NCBI RefSeq assembly: GCF_022808175.1
Contig: NZ_JALGBX010000005.1
Coordinates: 186,001 to 250,000 of the forward strand
Length of the DNA stretch: 64,000 bases
Direction of reading: 5' to 3'
Origin: Streptomyces sp. AP-93
GTDB taxonomy: Bacteria; Actinomycetota; Actinomycetes; Streptomycetales; Streptomycetaceae
Shown: positions 9,075-17,187 of the stretch, in pieces
Layout: the number at the start of each line of letters is the position of its first letter
Position numbering within the stretch: position 1 is the stretch's first letter
The notes under the pieces: model-generated
Seen by the model: only the letters and a program-made list of their open reading frames with translations
What the model was told of the DNA's origin: nothing
Database searches by the model: none
Program-made: the position numbers and the translations under genes

Positions 9075-10082
9075 TCAGGAGGTTTCGCGCGGGATCAGGA
9101 TCGCCTCTATCTCGGGTACGGGCGCAGTGGTGCCCGTCTCGATCAGCTCGTGCACGGCGTCGGCGACCATGGCCGGCGAGGCCAGCTCCAGGCGGATCGA
9201 GGTGAGCGGGGGGTCCTGGAGCCCGGCAAGGACCAGGTCGTCGGAGCCCACGACCGCCACGTCCTGCGGTACGGAAATCCCCTCGGCCCGCAGTGCGTGG
9301 AGGAGCAGGGCGGCGTACTCGTCGTTGTACGCGAACACGGAGTCCAGCCCGAGGCTCCGCCAGCGCCGGGCCAGTGCGGTCGCGGACTCCCGGGTGTACG
9401 AGAGCTCCACCGGGGTCACGGTGGCCATGTGGCGGGCGGCGACCGATTCGGCGCCGGCGAGCCGCGGCCCGGCGAACAGGCCGAGGCCGCGTTCCTGGGG
9501 CATGACCACGCCGATGCGGGTCCGGCCCCGGGCGATCAGGTGCTCGGCGGCGGTGGCGCCGATCAGGGCGTGGTCGAAGCCGATGGTGTGCACGCCCGGT
9601 ACGGGATGCGCGGCGAAGGCGAGCAGCCCCCGTACCCCGGCGCGCCGCAGCAGCTCCGCGGCCTGCCCGGTGAGGCGGTCGCCGTCGAGGGCGATGACGG
9701 CCGCCGGACGCAGTTCGGCCCAGGCGCGGGCGGCGTCGAGGGGATCGGCGAAGCGCCCCGCGTGCAGGACCGCGGTGTAGCCGTGCCGGTCCAGCTCGCT
9801 GTGCAGGTCGTCGACCCAGTCGCTGACGAGGCGGCCGACCGCGGAGATCGACGAGGGCATCAGGACGAGATTGCTGCGGCCGGCCCGCAGGGACCGGGCC
9901 GCGGCGTGCGGTACGTAGCCGAGCTGCCGGGCGGCGTCGAGGACGCGCGTGCGGGCGGCTTCGCCGACCCGGTGGCCCTGGGTGTCGTTGAGGACGAAGG
10001 AGACCGTGGCGCGGGACACCCCGGCGAGGCGGGCCACGTCGGCGCTGGTCGGGGACGCCGGAACGGGAGTGTCTTTGGCCAT
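9075..10082 (-). CDS. LacI-family transcriptional regulator
   Basis: A 335-residue LacI/GalR regulator. Residues about 10-60 hold the helix-turn-helix and hinge (ADVARLAGVSRATVSFVLND), and the rest is a periplasmic-binding-protein-like effector domain with the usual VGSDD segment near 290. ATG 10082 is used; the upstream in-frame codons lack similarity. Effectors of this family are usually sugars, but the genes around it are esterases and an aryl-CoA operon, so its target is unclear. The carboxylesterase at 10230-11780, transcribed toward it on the same strand, is a neighbourhood candidate. The AT-rich stretch just upstream (about 10100-10150) probably holds its promoter. Confidence 0.87.
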   Translation of the reverse strand: MAKDTPVPASPTSADVARLAGVSRATVSFVLNDTQGHRVGEAARTRVLDAARQLGYVPHAAARSLRAGRSNLVLMPSSISAVGRLVSDWVDDLHSELDRHGYTAVLHAGRFADPLDAARAWAELRPAAVIALDGDRLTGQAAELLRRAGVRGLLAFAAHPVPGVHTIGFDHALIGATAAEHLIARGRTRIGVVMPQERGLGLFAGPRLAGAESVAARHMATVTPVELSYTRESATALARRWRSLGLDSVFAYNDEYAALLLHALRAEGISVPQDVAVVGSDDLVLAGLQDPPLTSIRLELASPAMVADAVHELIETGTTAPVPEIEAILIPRETS

Positions 10083-10229
10083 GACGTCGATCGACGCTCC
10101 TTTTGATCGGCTCGATGCCTTCCTAAGCAAGGTTACACGAGTTAGATCAAGGGAGCGCTGGCCCGCCCGGATGGGCGGGCCAGGGAGGGAGCGGGGCGGG
10201 AGTGGGGGAGGGAGTGGGCAGGGAAAGGG

Positions 10230-11780
10230 TTACTCGGGTCGGTCGAGTGCCCCTTCGTGCAGGCGCAGGGAGTCACCGGCGAGGTCGTCGAGCGCGGTCA
10301 CCACGGAGTCGAAGCGCATCGTGGTGCGGGTGTCCTTCTCGTACGGGCTCCACGTCGGCATGCCCGGATGGTTCGGGTCGCCCGTGCGGACGAAGGCGAT
10401 CCAGGCCTCGTGCATGGTGTGCGCGAGTCCGTCCCGGACGGCGGGGTCGAGGCCGGCCGTCAGGGGTGTGTGGGCCCACTGGTCGAAGTTGGCGAAGGCG
10501 AAGGGCAGTTCGAGGCAGTGAGCCGCTCCGAGCCGGCCGTCGTAGGCGGCCGCGGGGAGGTCGAACTGGTAGGCCCACACCGGGCGGCCCGCCGCGGCCC
10601 GCGCCTCGGCGAGCCGGAGGGCCGGCACCCGGAAGAGCTCGTCGGTGATGAGGTCCATCAGGACGCCGGCCGGCCCGGCACCGGGTCGGGCGTGCTCGTA
10701 GGCCGCGTACACCCCGGGGGCGGCTTCGGGGCCGAAGGTGTCCGTGATCCGGTCGGTCACCTGCTCCCGGGAGGCTGCGGCGTAGGCCTCGTTGAGGGCG
10801 AAGCCGAAGTTGGCCTCCTCCCGGGTCCAGCCGATCATCACCTCGATGTCCGCGGCGGCGCCGTGCAGCAGGGCCTGCGCCGGGTGGCGGGGCAGGGTGA
10901 CTCCGTCGACCACGGGCAGGAACGGCGTGGGCCAGTACCCCCAGTGCGTGGTCAGCGCGAAGAGCCCGCCCATGGCGCCGATCAGCTCCGGCCAGGGCAC
11001 GGCGCGCAGCTCGGCCGGGGTCTTGACCCCGGCGAGCTCCAGGTATGCGGCGGTGCGCTCCCAGTAGGCGTCGGGCGCGGGGAGGTCCAGCCCGAAGGGC
11101 GGGCTCATCAGGATCACCCGCCGGATCATCTCCTGGGCTTCGGGCAGCCCGGCGAGGGCGGCCGTGGACACGGCGCCGCCCGACTGGCCCGCGACGGTGA
11201 TCGACCCGGGGTCGCCGCCGAAGGCGGAGATGTTCTCCCGTACCCAGCGCAGGGCGGCGAACTGGTCGCTCAGCCAGTGGTTGGCGCCGGAGTCGTCCGG
11301 TTCGTCGTCGGCGCCCGTCAGGAGGTAACCGAGCGGGCCGATGCGGTAGTTGATGCTGACGACGACCAGGTCCCCGTCGCGGGAGAAGGTCGCGCCGGAG
11401 TAGTTGGGCAGCGACCCGGAGCCGGAGACGAACCCGCCGCCGTGGATCCAGACCAGCACGGGCCGCCGTGCGTCGTCGACCGCCGGCGTCCAGATGTCGA
11501 GGGTCAGGCAGTCCTCGTCGAAGGGCGGCGAACCGTGCCCGCCGAGGACGGGGTCGCCGCCCTCCATGTACATCTGCGGGGCGCTGGGCCCGTCGGTGTT
11601 CGCGTCCCGGGTGCCGCTCCAGCCCGGATGCGGCCGTGCGGGCCGCCAGCGCCACTCGCCGACCGGGGGCGCGGCGTAGGGCACGCCCCGGAAGACGGCG
11701 AGCCCGTCCTCGACCGCGCCACGGAGCGGGCCCGCGGGCGGATGTGCCACGGGGCGATCGGGTCCTGGGGTGGGTGCCAT
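10230..11780 (-). CDS. Type-B carboxylesterase (cytoplasmic)
   Basis: A 516-residue carboxylesterase/para-nitrobenzyl-esterase family enzyme. It has the EDCLTLDIWTP segment (about 90), the oxyanion HGGGF (about 115), the nucleophile in AGQSGGA (about 195), an Asp/Glu in the WTREEANF region and the His in GAAHCLELPF (about 415). No signal peptide is visible. ATG 11780 has AGGAAGG 8 bp upstream. Its promoter region carries the same element as the aryl-CoA operon, suggesting the esterase releases an aromatic acid that feeds that operon; this link is inferred. Confidence 0.87.
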   Translation of the reverse strand: MAPTPGPDRPVAHPPAGPLRGAVEDGLAVFRGVPYAAPPVGEWRWRPARPHPGWSGTRDANTDGPSAPQMYMEGGDPVLGGHGSPPFDEDCLTLDIWTPAVDDARRPVLVWIHGGGFVSGSGSLPNYSGATFSRDGDLVVVSINYRIGPLGYLLTGADDEPDDSGANHWLSDQFAALRWVRENISAFGGDPGSITVAGQSGGAVSTAALAGLPEAQEMIRRVILMSPPFGLDLPAPDAYWERTAAYLELAGVKTPAELRAVPWPELIGAMGGLFALTTHWGYWPTPFLPVVDGVTLPRHPAQALLHGAAADIEVMIGWTREEANFGFALNEAYAAASREQVTDRITDTFGPEAAPGVYAAYEHARPGAGPAGVLMDLITDELFRVPALRLAEARAAAGRPVWAYQFDLPAAAYDGRLGAAHCLELPFAFANFDQWAHTPLTAGLDPAVRDGLAHTMHEAWIAFVRTGDPNHPGMPTWSPYEKDTRTTMRFDSVVTALDDLAGDSLRLHEGALDRPE

Positions 11781-11829
11781 GAGTCGATCCTTCCTGGGCC
11801 GCGCGCCGAGCGCGCGCCGACCCGTCGAG

Positions 11830-11872
11830 AATATTGTGGAAATTCGCCGACCGTCAATGTTTCGCGATATTT
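11830..11872 (-). promoter_or_regulatory. Promoter/operator element of the carboxylesterase (copy 2)
   Basis: On the minus strand TTGACG (11857-11852), a 16-bp spacer and AATATT (11835-11830) form a promoter about 50 bp before the ATG at 11780. The block aligns ungapped with 6093-6135 (29 of 43 identical), with the same distances between the -10-like, -35-like and upstream AAATAT blocks. In such GC-rich DNA this AT-rich agreement is noteworthy. Confidence 0.6.
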
Positions 11873-11880
11873 GCGTCGGC

Positions 11881-12470
11881 TGTGGTCGGGGCGCGGGGCC
11901 TGTAGGGATGCCCGCCCGCGCCGGGTCGCGCCCGCCCTGAGCCGCGTGCCTGCCGGGGCCTGGGGGCGCGGCCGGGGCCGGGGCGGCCCGTCGACCGTCC
12001 GAGCTCGGGAGGGGCGATCCCGCCCGGGTGCCACGGAGCGGCCGGCCGACCAGGATGGTGCTACCGGCCCGACCGGCCTGGGATGGCCGGGCGCACCCGG
12101 AAGGCCTGGCCTGTCGCGGCTGCCCGCTTGGTTCGCACGCCGGGTTGTCCAGACGGCCTGGTCGTGCTGCCTGCCCGGGCCACGTCATGTGGTTCGTCTC
12201 GCCCGCAACATCGCGGGCGGCTCCAGTGCGGCGGCGTGACGTTCTCGTCCACCTTGCGCCGGGGACGTGCCTGGGAAAGGGAAGAGCGACGAAGTCAGGG
12301 CTCTGTGATGGTCACCTCGAGTTTCCCTTCGGCGCTGGTGGGAGACCTTGCCGGATGACGTCCACCACGCCCAGGTCCTCATGCTTACCGGCGGCTCCTC
12401 CCACACCCACACCCACACCCGCCGCCGACGCGAACTCCTGACCAAGGGAAACGGGTTGTACGTCGGCGAT
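11881..12470. other. Intergenic stretch without a recognisable gene
   Basis: Open frames here have poor codon-position bias and no recognisable motif. The only notable texture is a short CCACAC-type simple repeat near 12400-12420. Confidence 0.4.
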
Positions 12471-12683
12471 TCACAGCGCCCACCAGCAATACAACCGCTG
12501 ATCGGAGGCTTGAGCGTGCTGAGCCAGTCCGGCCAGACCTTTCAGAACCTCCGCCGCGACCTCGACGCCGACCTGAATCTGCCGGAGTTCGTCGGTCTTG
12601 GACCAGGGGTCAGCGAAGCGAACGAGGTCGTCCTCCGCAGCCCTCACGAGGGCATCGAACAGGGTGTCCGACAAACTGACCAC
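12471..12683 (-). CDS. Small hypothetical protein (possibly 5'-truncated)
   Basis: About 70 residues if started at GTG 12683; a longer frame to 12761 exists but its extra residues look random. The protein is acidic and amphipathic, with a FDALVRAAEDDLVRFADPW segment and a LYCWW C-terminal motif. A (R/Q)LYCW ending resembles a group of small Streptomyces hypothetical proteins as I recall them, usually somewhat longer, so the N-terminus may be lost. No clear ribosome binding site precedes the GTG, and the gene is isolated between non-coding stretches. Function unknown. Confidence 0.4.
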   Translation of the reverse strand: MVSLSDTLFDALVRAAEDDLVRFADPWSKTDELRQIQVGVEVAAEVLKGLAGLAQHAQASDQRLYCWWAL

Positions 12684-13161
12684 AAAGGGCGGGCCTGCCG
12701 AAGTGAGCCGGGCACTCGGCCACCCACGACATGGGGCTCGCTTCTCAGAGAACGTGGACACCTGACCGCCTGGATGGTCGGGCTTGCCGCTGCCGGGCGA
12801 GCTCGGATCGGTTGTGTCGCCCCGAGGTCTGGTGTCGGTCGGACCGCCGTGCCCGGATGACTTGGCAGTCCCGGAAGGACTGCTCGCCTGCCTGCCTGCC
12901 TGTCTGGTCGGCTCGGTACCGCCCTGATCACCCCGTTGCCGGGGTGGCCTGAGGGATGGGTACGGGCCTGGCAGTCGATCGGCCTGGCCCGACGCTTGGG
13001 CCTGGTCAGCCCGGATGGCGGGGCGGCCCGGTCCGGCGGCGTGCTCTGCTCTGACGGTCGGGGTCGTACGGAAAGCCGGGCCGTCGGGACGGCACGGACA
13101 GCCCGCCGGCTCGCCCGGGTGAACGGCCCGGCTGGGTAGGCCTGAGCGCTGCGGAGGTCGG
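12684..13161. other. Intergenic stretch, no gene seen
   Basis: No frame shows convincing codon usage or motifs. The sequence contains many degenerate GGTCGG/CCTGCC words but no clear terminator or operator. Confidence 0.35.
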
Positions 13162-13884
13162 TCACGTCCAGAGCGTGTCGGAGGCCATGCGTTCCGCCTC
13201 CGTTTCCAGAAGGGGGGCGAACGCCCGCCACAGGAGCAGGCAGGCCCCCACGGCGGCCAGGGCGCCGGCGAAGGTGTCGCTCAGCCACTGGGCGTGCTGC
13301 CAGGTGCGGCTCCACATCATGGCGCCGGTGTAGCCCGCGCCGAACAGCCACCACCAGCGCCGGCCGCCCGGCGGGAACAGCACCACCGCGGCTGCGATCA
13401 CCAGGGCCACCGCGCTGAAGACCTGGCCGGAGGGGTACGAGCCGTCGTTGACCAGGACCCAGGTGTGCGGGGGCCGCGGCCGGTCGGCGAGCTGCTTGAG
13501 CGGCAGCACCAGGAGCATGTTGGCCAGGACTGCGGTGGTGAAGACGAAGAGCGCCGACCGCCAGCGCCCGTACATGCACAGGCAGCCCATCAGCAGCAGC
13601 GGCACGACCGTGCCCAGGGGTCCGCCCAGGCGGTCGAGAACGGTGGCGAACCCGCTGGCGGTGTCCGCGGGCGATCCCTTCAGCGAGGCGGCCCACGCGT
13701 CGTCGAGGCCCTGGAAGAAGGGCTGTTCGTCCAGGCGCAGGAGCAGTCCCATCAGCACGGACAGCAGGGTCAGTGCCACGCCCCAGGCGAGCGCATAGCG
13801 GGGCGGAGCCGCGGGGACGGGCCGCCTGGGCGGCCGCACGGGGATCCGGGGCGGGGTGACGGCGTGACCGAAGAATTCGGACAT
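13162..13884 (-). CDS. PAP2-family membrane protein with both catalytic His replaced by Gln (probable pseudo-phosphatase)
   Basis: A 240-residue PAP2 superfamily membrane protein with about five hydrophobic helices. Motif 1 is intact (Lys130 and RP in KQLADRPRP). Motif 2 reads PSGQ (151-154) instead of PSGH. Motif 3 reads SRTWQHAQWLSD, where the SRx5HxxxD histidine is Gln199. Thus the proton donor and the nucleophile are both Gln (CAG codons). The paralogue at 56413-57162 keeps both His and is nearly identical around motif 3, so the fold is conserved while phosphatase chemistry is probably lost. It may bind a lipid phosphate or regulate the active paralogue. ATG 13884 has GGAGG-like sequence upstream. 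Upstream lies only repeat DNA. Confidence 0.83.
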   Translation of the reverse strand: MSEFFGHAVTPPRIPVRPPRRPVPAAPPRYALAWGVALTLLSVLMGLLLRLDEQPFFQGLDDAWAASLKGSPADTASGFATVLDRLGGPLGTVVPLLLMGCLCMYGRWRSALFVFTTAVLANMLLVLPLKQLADRPRPPHTWVLVNDGSYPSGQVFSAVALVIAAAVVLFPPGGRRWWWLFGAGYTGAMMWSRTWQHAQWLSDTFAGALAAVGACLLLWRAFAPLLETEAERMASDTLWT

Positions 13885-14094
13885 GGAGGAACCTTTCGCG
13901 GCCGCCTTCCCAGGCGTTGGGGGCACACGGGAAGGCGGCGGACGGGCGCGAAGCGCGGGGACGAACGGAGGGGCGCAGCGGGCGTGCCGAAGTCGGCGTG
14001 CCCGAGCGTGGGCGCCGAGGCCGGTGTGCCCGAGGGGCGTGCCAGGCGTGCTGAAGTCGGCGTGTGGATGCGCACGGCGGAGGTGTACCGGAAG

Positions 14095-14480
14095 GACGTA
14101 CGGAGCCGAGCGGGAGCGGGCGTGCGGAAGGCGATGTGCAGAGGCGTGCGGAGGGGATGCGAGGAGGCGTGCGGATGCGGGCGCCGATGGCGACGTGTGG
14201 CTGCGCGCTGCGGGGTGTGCCGGAAGGAACGTACGGAGCCGAGTGGGAGCGGTGTGCGGAAGGGGATGGGTGGCGGCCGGCGTCGATGGCCGCGTGTGGG
14301 TGCGCGCTGCGGGGGCGTGCCGGGAGGAGCCTGCGGAGCCGAGAGGGAGCGGTGTGCGGAGGGGGATGCGTGGCGGCGGGCGCGCCGATGGCGGAGTGCG
14401 CACGCGCCCTGCGGAGGCGGTCGGAACGGGCCGGGTTAGCCGAGCGGGAGCGGAGTGCGCAGGGGGTGCGCGCGGTGTGC
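14095..14480. repeat. Degenerate tandem repeat, unit about 101 bp
   Basis: A unit beginning with GGAGCCGAG(C/T/A)GGGAGCGG and continuing into GTGCGGAGGGGGATG recurs at about 14103, 14234, 14335 and 14437, giving roughly 101-bp spacing for the last three. Copies have diverged. Long open frames through it exist on both strands in several phases, which is what a GC-rich repeat would give by chance, so I do not call a gene. Confidence 0.6.
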
Positions 14481-14619
14481 GGAAGGAGGTGGGTGGAGGC
14501 AGGTGGAAGACCGTCTACGGGGCGCCGAGCGGCAGGGCCATAGGTCGTACGGCCCTTCGTCGGCCGGTCGGCCCGCGACCCCAAGTGCGGTGGTGAGCGG
14601 GAGGGCCCCCAGCGGGCCG

Positions 14620-15115
14620 GGGTCGGCCGGATCGGCTGGGTCAGACGGATCATCTGGTCAGACGGATCATCTGGTCAGGCGGGTCAGGCGGGTCAGGCGG
14701 GTCGGCCGGCTCAGCCGGGTTGGGTAGGTCAGGCAGGTCGGCGCCGGATCGGAGGGGCAGGCGGGTCGGCCGGATCGGAGGGGCAGGTGGGTCAGCCGGG
14801 ATCAGCGGGGCAGGTGGGTCAGCCGGGTTAGGCAGGTCGGCCGGATCAGCGGGGTCTGCTAGGTCAGCCGCTCCAGGCAGGTCGGCCGGATGAGCCGGAT
14901 GAGCCGGATGAGCCGGATCAGCCGGATCAGCCGGCTCAGGCACGTCAGTCGGATCAGCCGGATCCGCCGGACCAGCCGGGCTCAGGCACGTCAGTCCGGT
15001 CAGCCGGGTCAGAGGTCGGCCGGGTCAGGCACGTCAGCCGGGTCGGCTGGGTCGGCCCGGTCCGCCGGGTCGGTGGGTCTGGCCGGTCAGTCGGGTCGCC
15101 GGCTCGGCCCGAACC
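14620..15115. repeat. Degenerate short tandem repeat rich in GTCAGCCGG / GATCAGCCGG
   Basis: About 500 bp of imperfect 9-10-bp units (GGATCAGCCG, GGATGAGCCG, GGTCAGCCGG, GGTCGGCCGG), with larger duplications such as the repeated CATCTGGTCAGACGGAT near 14645-14675. Translations are monotonous Pro-Ala-Asp or Ser-Arg-Ile strings, which argues for repeat DNA, not coding sequence. Possible roles as recombination or nucleoid sites are unproven. Confidence 0.7.
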
Positions 15116-15314
15116 GGCTGAGTGAGCCGGGGCGTGGCCGGCCCGGGGCGCGCCGAGGTGGCGGCCGAGCCGCAGGGGTGGGTGGGCTCTGCCGGGGTGC
15201 GGGGGTGGGGTCGGCGCGGGTGCGGCACGGAGTATTGCGGAAGCGTGACCGTCGCCACAAGTGCAAGAGGGTTCTCGGCCGGTCCGGACTCGTCCGCAGG
15301 CCGCATGCGGCTGG

Positions 15315-15326
15315 TTACACGTGATC
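15315..15326. promoter_or_regulatory. TTACACGTG-type palindrome, imperfect copy
   Basis: TTACACGTGATC matches TTACACGTGTAA at ten of twelve positions. It lies about 390 bp upstream of the MFS gene start and 112 bp from a second, better copy at 15427, so the two may form a paired operator. Confidence 0.4.
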
Positions 15327-15426
15327 GACCTGGACTTCGTCTAGGGGTCACGATCTGGACGGAGGTCTGCGCCAACCCTTGGCGAGACCGGGGAGTGGGT
15401 GCTACACAGTGTCCAAGCACCTCGAG

Positions 15427-15438
15427 TGACACGTGTAA
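15427..15438. promoter_or_regulatory. TTACACGTGTAA-type palindrome, one mismatch
   Basis: TGACACGTGTAA differs from the perfect palindromes at 6884 and 57324 at one base. It is 273 bp upstream of the MFS transporter start in the gene-free region, on the promoter side. Confidence 0.45.
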
Positions 15439-15464
15439 CAACCTCGTGTCAGCCGCACAGTGCA

Positions 15465-15670
15465 GCACCACACCGCACACCACCGCATCCCCATCGCACC
15501 ACATCCCCACCGCACGCCCCCGCACCGCACCGCAGGCACCGCACGCACCGCGCCGAGCAACCGCACCGCGTCAGCCGTCTCGCGCTCGGCGCGGCATTTC
15601 CCGGCGACGCCCTCGCGCGCAACCGCACCCTCGGCGTCTCCGCCCTCCCCGCGCACCGCACCGGCGGTCC
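15465..15670. repeat. Low-complexity CACCGCA-rich leader
   Basis: A C/A-rich strand composed of CACCGCA, CACCACA and CATCCCC words, lying just upstream of the MFS gene. It is almost free of G on the plus strand at first, so an mRNA leader through it would be largely unstructured and could load Rho; that is inference. Confidence 0.5.
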
Positions 15671-15710
15671 CCCCACGCCACCTCCCCGCTCCGTCCCCCG
15701 AGGAGTCGTC

Positions 15711-16964
15711 ATGGCTACGAACGAGATCATCGACCCGCCCGCCCAGGCGGATCCCGAACCCTCCCGCGGACGCGGGCTCCTGCTCCTCCTGCTGGTCGCG
15801 AACTCCGCGATGATGGCCGTCTACATGGGCGTCGGCTCCGTCCTCCTGCCCACCCAGATCGCCGCGATCGCCGGCGACGACAAGGTGGCCGTGCTGGGCC
15901 TGATCGGCGGTATCAGCGCGATCTTCGCCACCGCGTTCAACCCGATCGCCGGCGCCCTCTCCGACCGCAGCGGCCGCCGCAACCCCTGGGTCCTGGGCGG
16001 CGCGATCGGCTCGCTCGTGGGCCTCGCCGTCCTCGGCAGCGTCAGTACCGCACTGCTCGTCGGGATCGGCTGGTGCCTGGTTCAGGCGACCATGAACGTC
16101 TACCAGGCCGCCGTCACCGCGATCGTGCCCGACCGGGTCCCCGCAGCCCGGCGCGGTACCGCGTCCGCGCTGGTGGGACTGGGCCTGCCCATCGGCGGCA
16201 CGGTCGGCGTGCTGATCGCCTCCCAGACCTCGGAGCACCTGCGCACCGGCTACCTCGTCTTCGGCGGGGTCATCGCCGGAGCCGCGCTGCTGCTCACCAC
16301 GTTCTGCCGGGACGTACCGCGCTCCGAGCCCGCCCCGGACGCGCCCGCCGCCCCCAAGGGCGCCCAGCTCAAGGCCTTCCTCTCGGCGCTCGCCAACCAC
16401 GACTTCCGCTGGGCCTTCATCGGGCGTGCCCTGATGGTCCTCGGATACTTCTCGGTGGTCGGCTACCAGCTCTACATCCTGGGCGACCACATCGCGCTCC
16501 CCGCCGGGCTGACCCCGCCCGCCGCGATGGCGGTGCTCACCCCCGTGTCGATGGTCGCGATGGCCGTCTCCACGGTGGTCGGCGGGTTGCTGTCCGACCG
16601 CTGGAACCGCCGCAAGGTGTTCGTCGGCGTCTCTGCGGCCCTCGCCGGGCTGGTCATGGTGGTCCCCGTGGTCAGCCCCACGTGGACGGGCATGCTCGTC
16701 TTCAGCGCGCTCAACGGCCTGGCCTTCGGATGCTTCATGGCCGTCGACACCGCGCTCGTCACCCTGGTGCTGCCCCGGGCCGAGGACGCCGCCCGCGACA
16801 TGGGCGTACTGAACATCGCGAACGCCGGGCCCCAGATCATCGCCCCGTTCGTCGCCTCCGCCGTCGTCACCACCCTGGGCGGCTACACCCCGCTGTTCCT
16901 GGTCGGCGGCGCGCTCTCGCTGATCGGCGCACTGGCGATCCTCCCCATTCGCAGCGTGCGCTGA
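15711..16964 (+). CDS. MFS transporter
   Basis: A 417-residue major facilitator superfamily permease with about twelve hydrophobic helices. The loop between helices 2 and 3 reads GALSDRSGRRNPW, the MFS A-motif, and its second-half echo is GGLLSDRWNRRKVF near residue 295. A long cytoplasmic loop follows helix 6 (about 205-225). ATG 15711 follows an AGGAG at 8 bp. The GRRNPW motif resembles the sugar (glycoside-pentoside-hexuronide)-like transporters, but the substrate is not predictable. The SurE-like and esterase genes follow on the same strand (gaps 223 and 128 bp), so a link to nucleoside or ester hydrolysis products is possible. Confidence 0.88.
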   Translation: MATNEIIDPPAQADPEPSRGRGLLLLLLVANSAMMAVYMGVGSVLLPTQIAAIAGDDKVAVLGLIGGISAIFATAFNPIAGALSDRSGRRNPWVLGGAIGSLVGLAVLGSVSTALLVGIGWCLVQATMNVYQAAVTAIVPDRVPAARRGTASALVGLGLPIGGTVGVLIASQTSEHLRTGYLVFGGVIAGAALLLTTFCRDVPRSEPAPDAPAAPKGAQLKAFLSALANHDFRWAFIGRALMVLGYFSVVGYQLYILGDHIALPAGLTPPAAMAVLTPVSMVAMAVSTVVGGLLSDRWNRRKVFVGVSAALAGLVMVVPVVSPTWTGMLVFSALNGLAFGCFMAVDTALVTLVLPRAEDAARDMGVLNIANAGPQIIAPFVASAVVTTLGGYTPLFLVGGALSLIGALAILPIRSVR

Positions 16965-17187
16965 TTCCGCCGGGCCGAACCCCGTAGAGGTCTCCGCGAC
17001 CTCGGGGCCCCTCAACCTCCGGGCCGCCCCTCCCGGCGGCGGCCCGGCCCGCACTCCGGCGGGCTCGCGCCGAGGGTCGCGAGCCCGCCGGGCCCCACCC
17101 CGGCCCCACCCCGGCTCCACCCCTTCCGGGTCACCCTCACGCCGTTCCCAGTTCCCCGTTTCCACTTCCTCTCCGAAGGAGCGTTCC

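Noticed and set aside
10125..10150. TTACACGAGTTA upstream of lacI as another TTACACGTGTAA copy
   Set aside because: Only the left half matches and symmetry is lost; treated as chance.
12348..12860. A 170-codon plus-strand frame with a His-Thr run
   Set aside because: Its codon usage is poor, it covers simple repeats, and the minus-strand frame at 12471-12683 looks more protein-like.
11781..13161. Mobile element remnant or attachment site
   Set aside because: No transposase, integrase, terminal repeats or tRNA gene could be recognised; low gene content alone is not enough.
14050..15330. Long open frames on both strands through the repeat region
   Set aside because: Translations are monotonous (Pro-Ala-Asp or Ser-Arg-Ile strings), change with the repeat unit and lack start signals; GC-rich repeats rarely contain stops.
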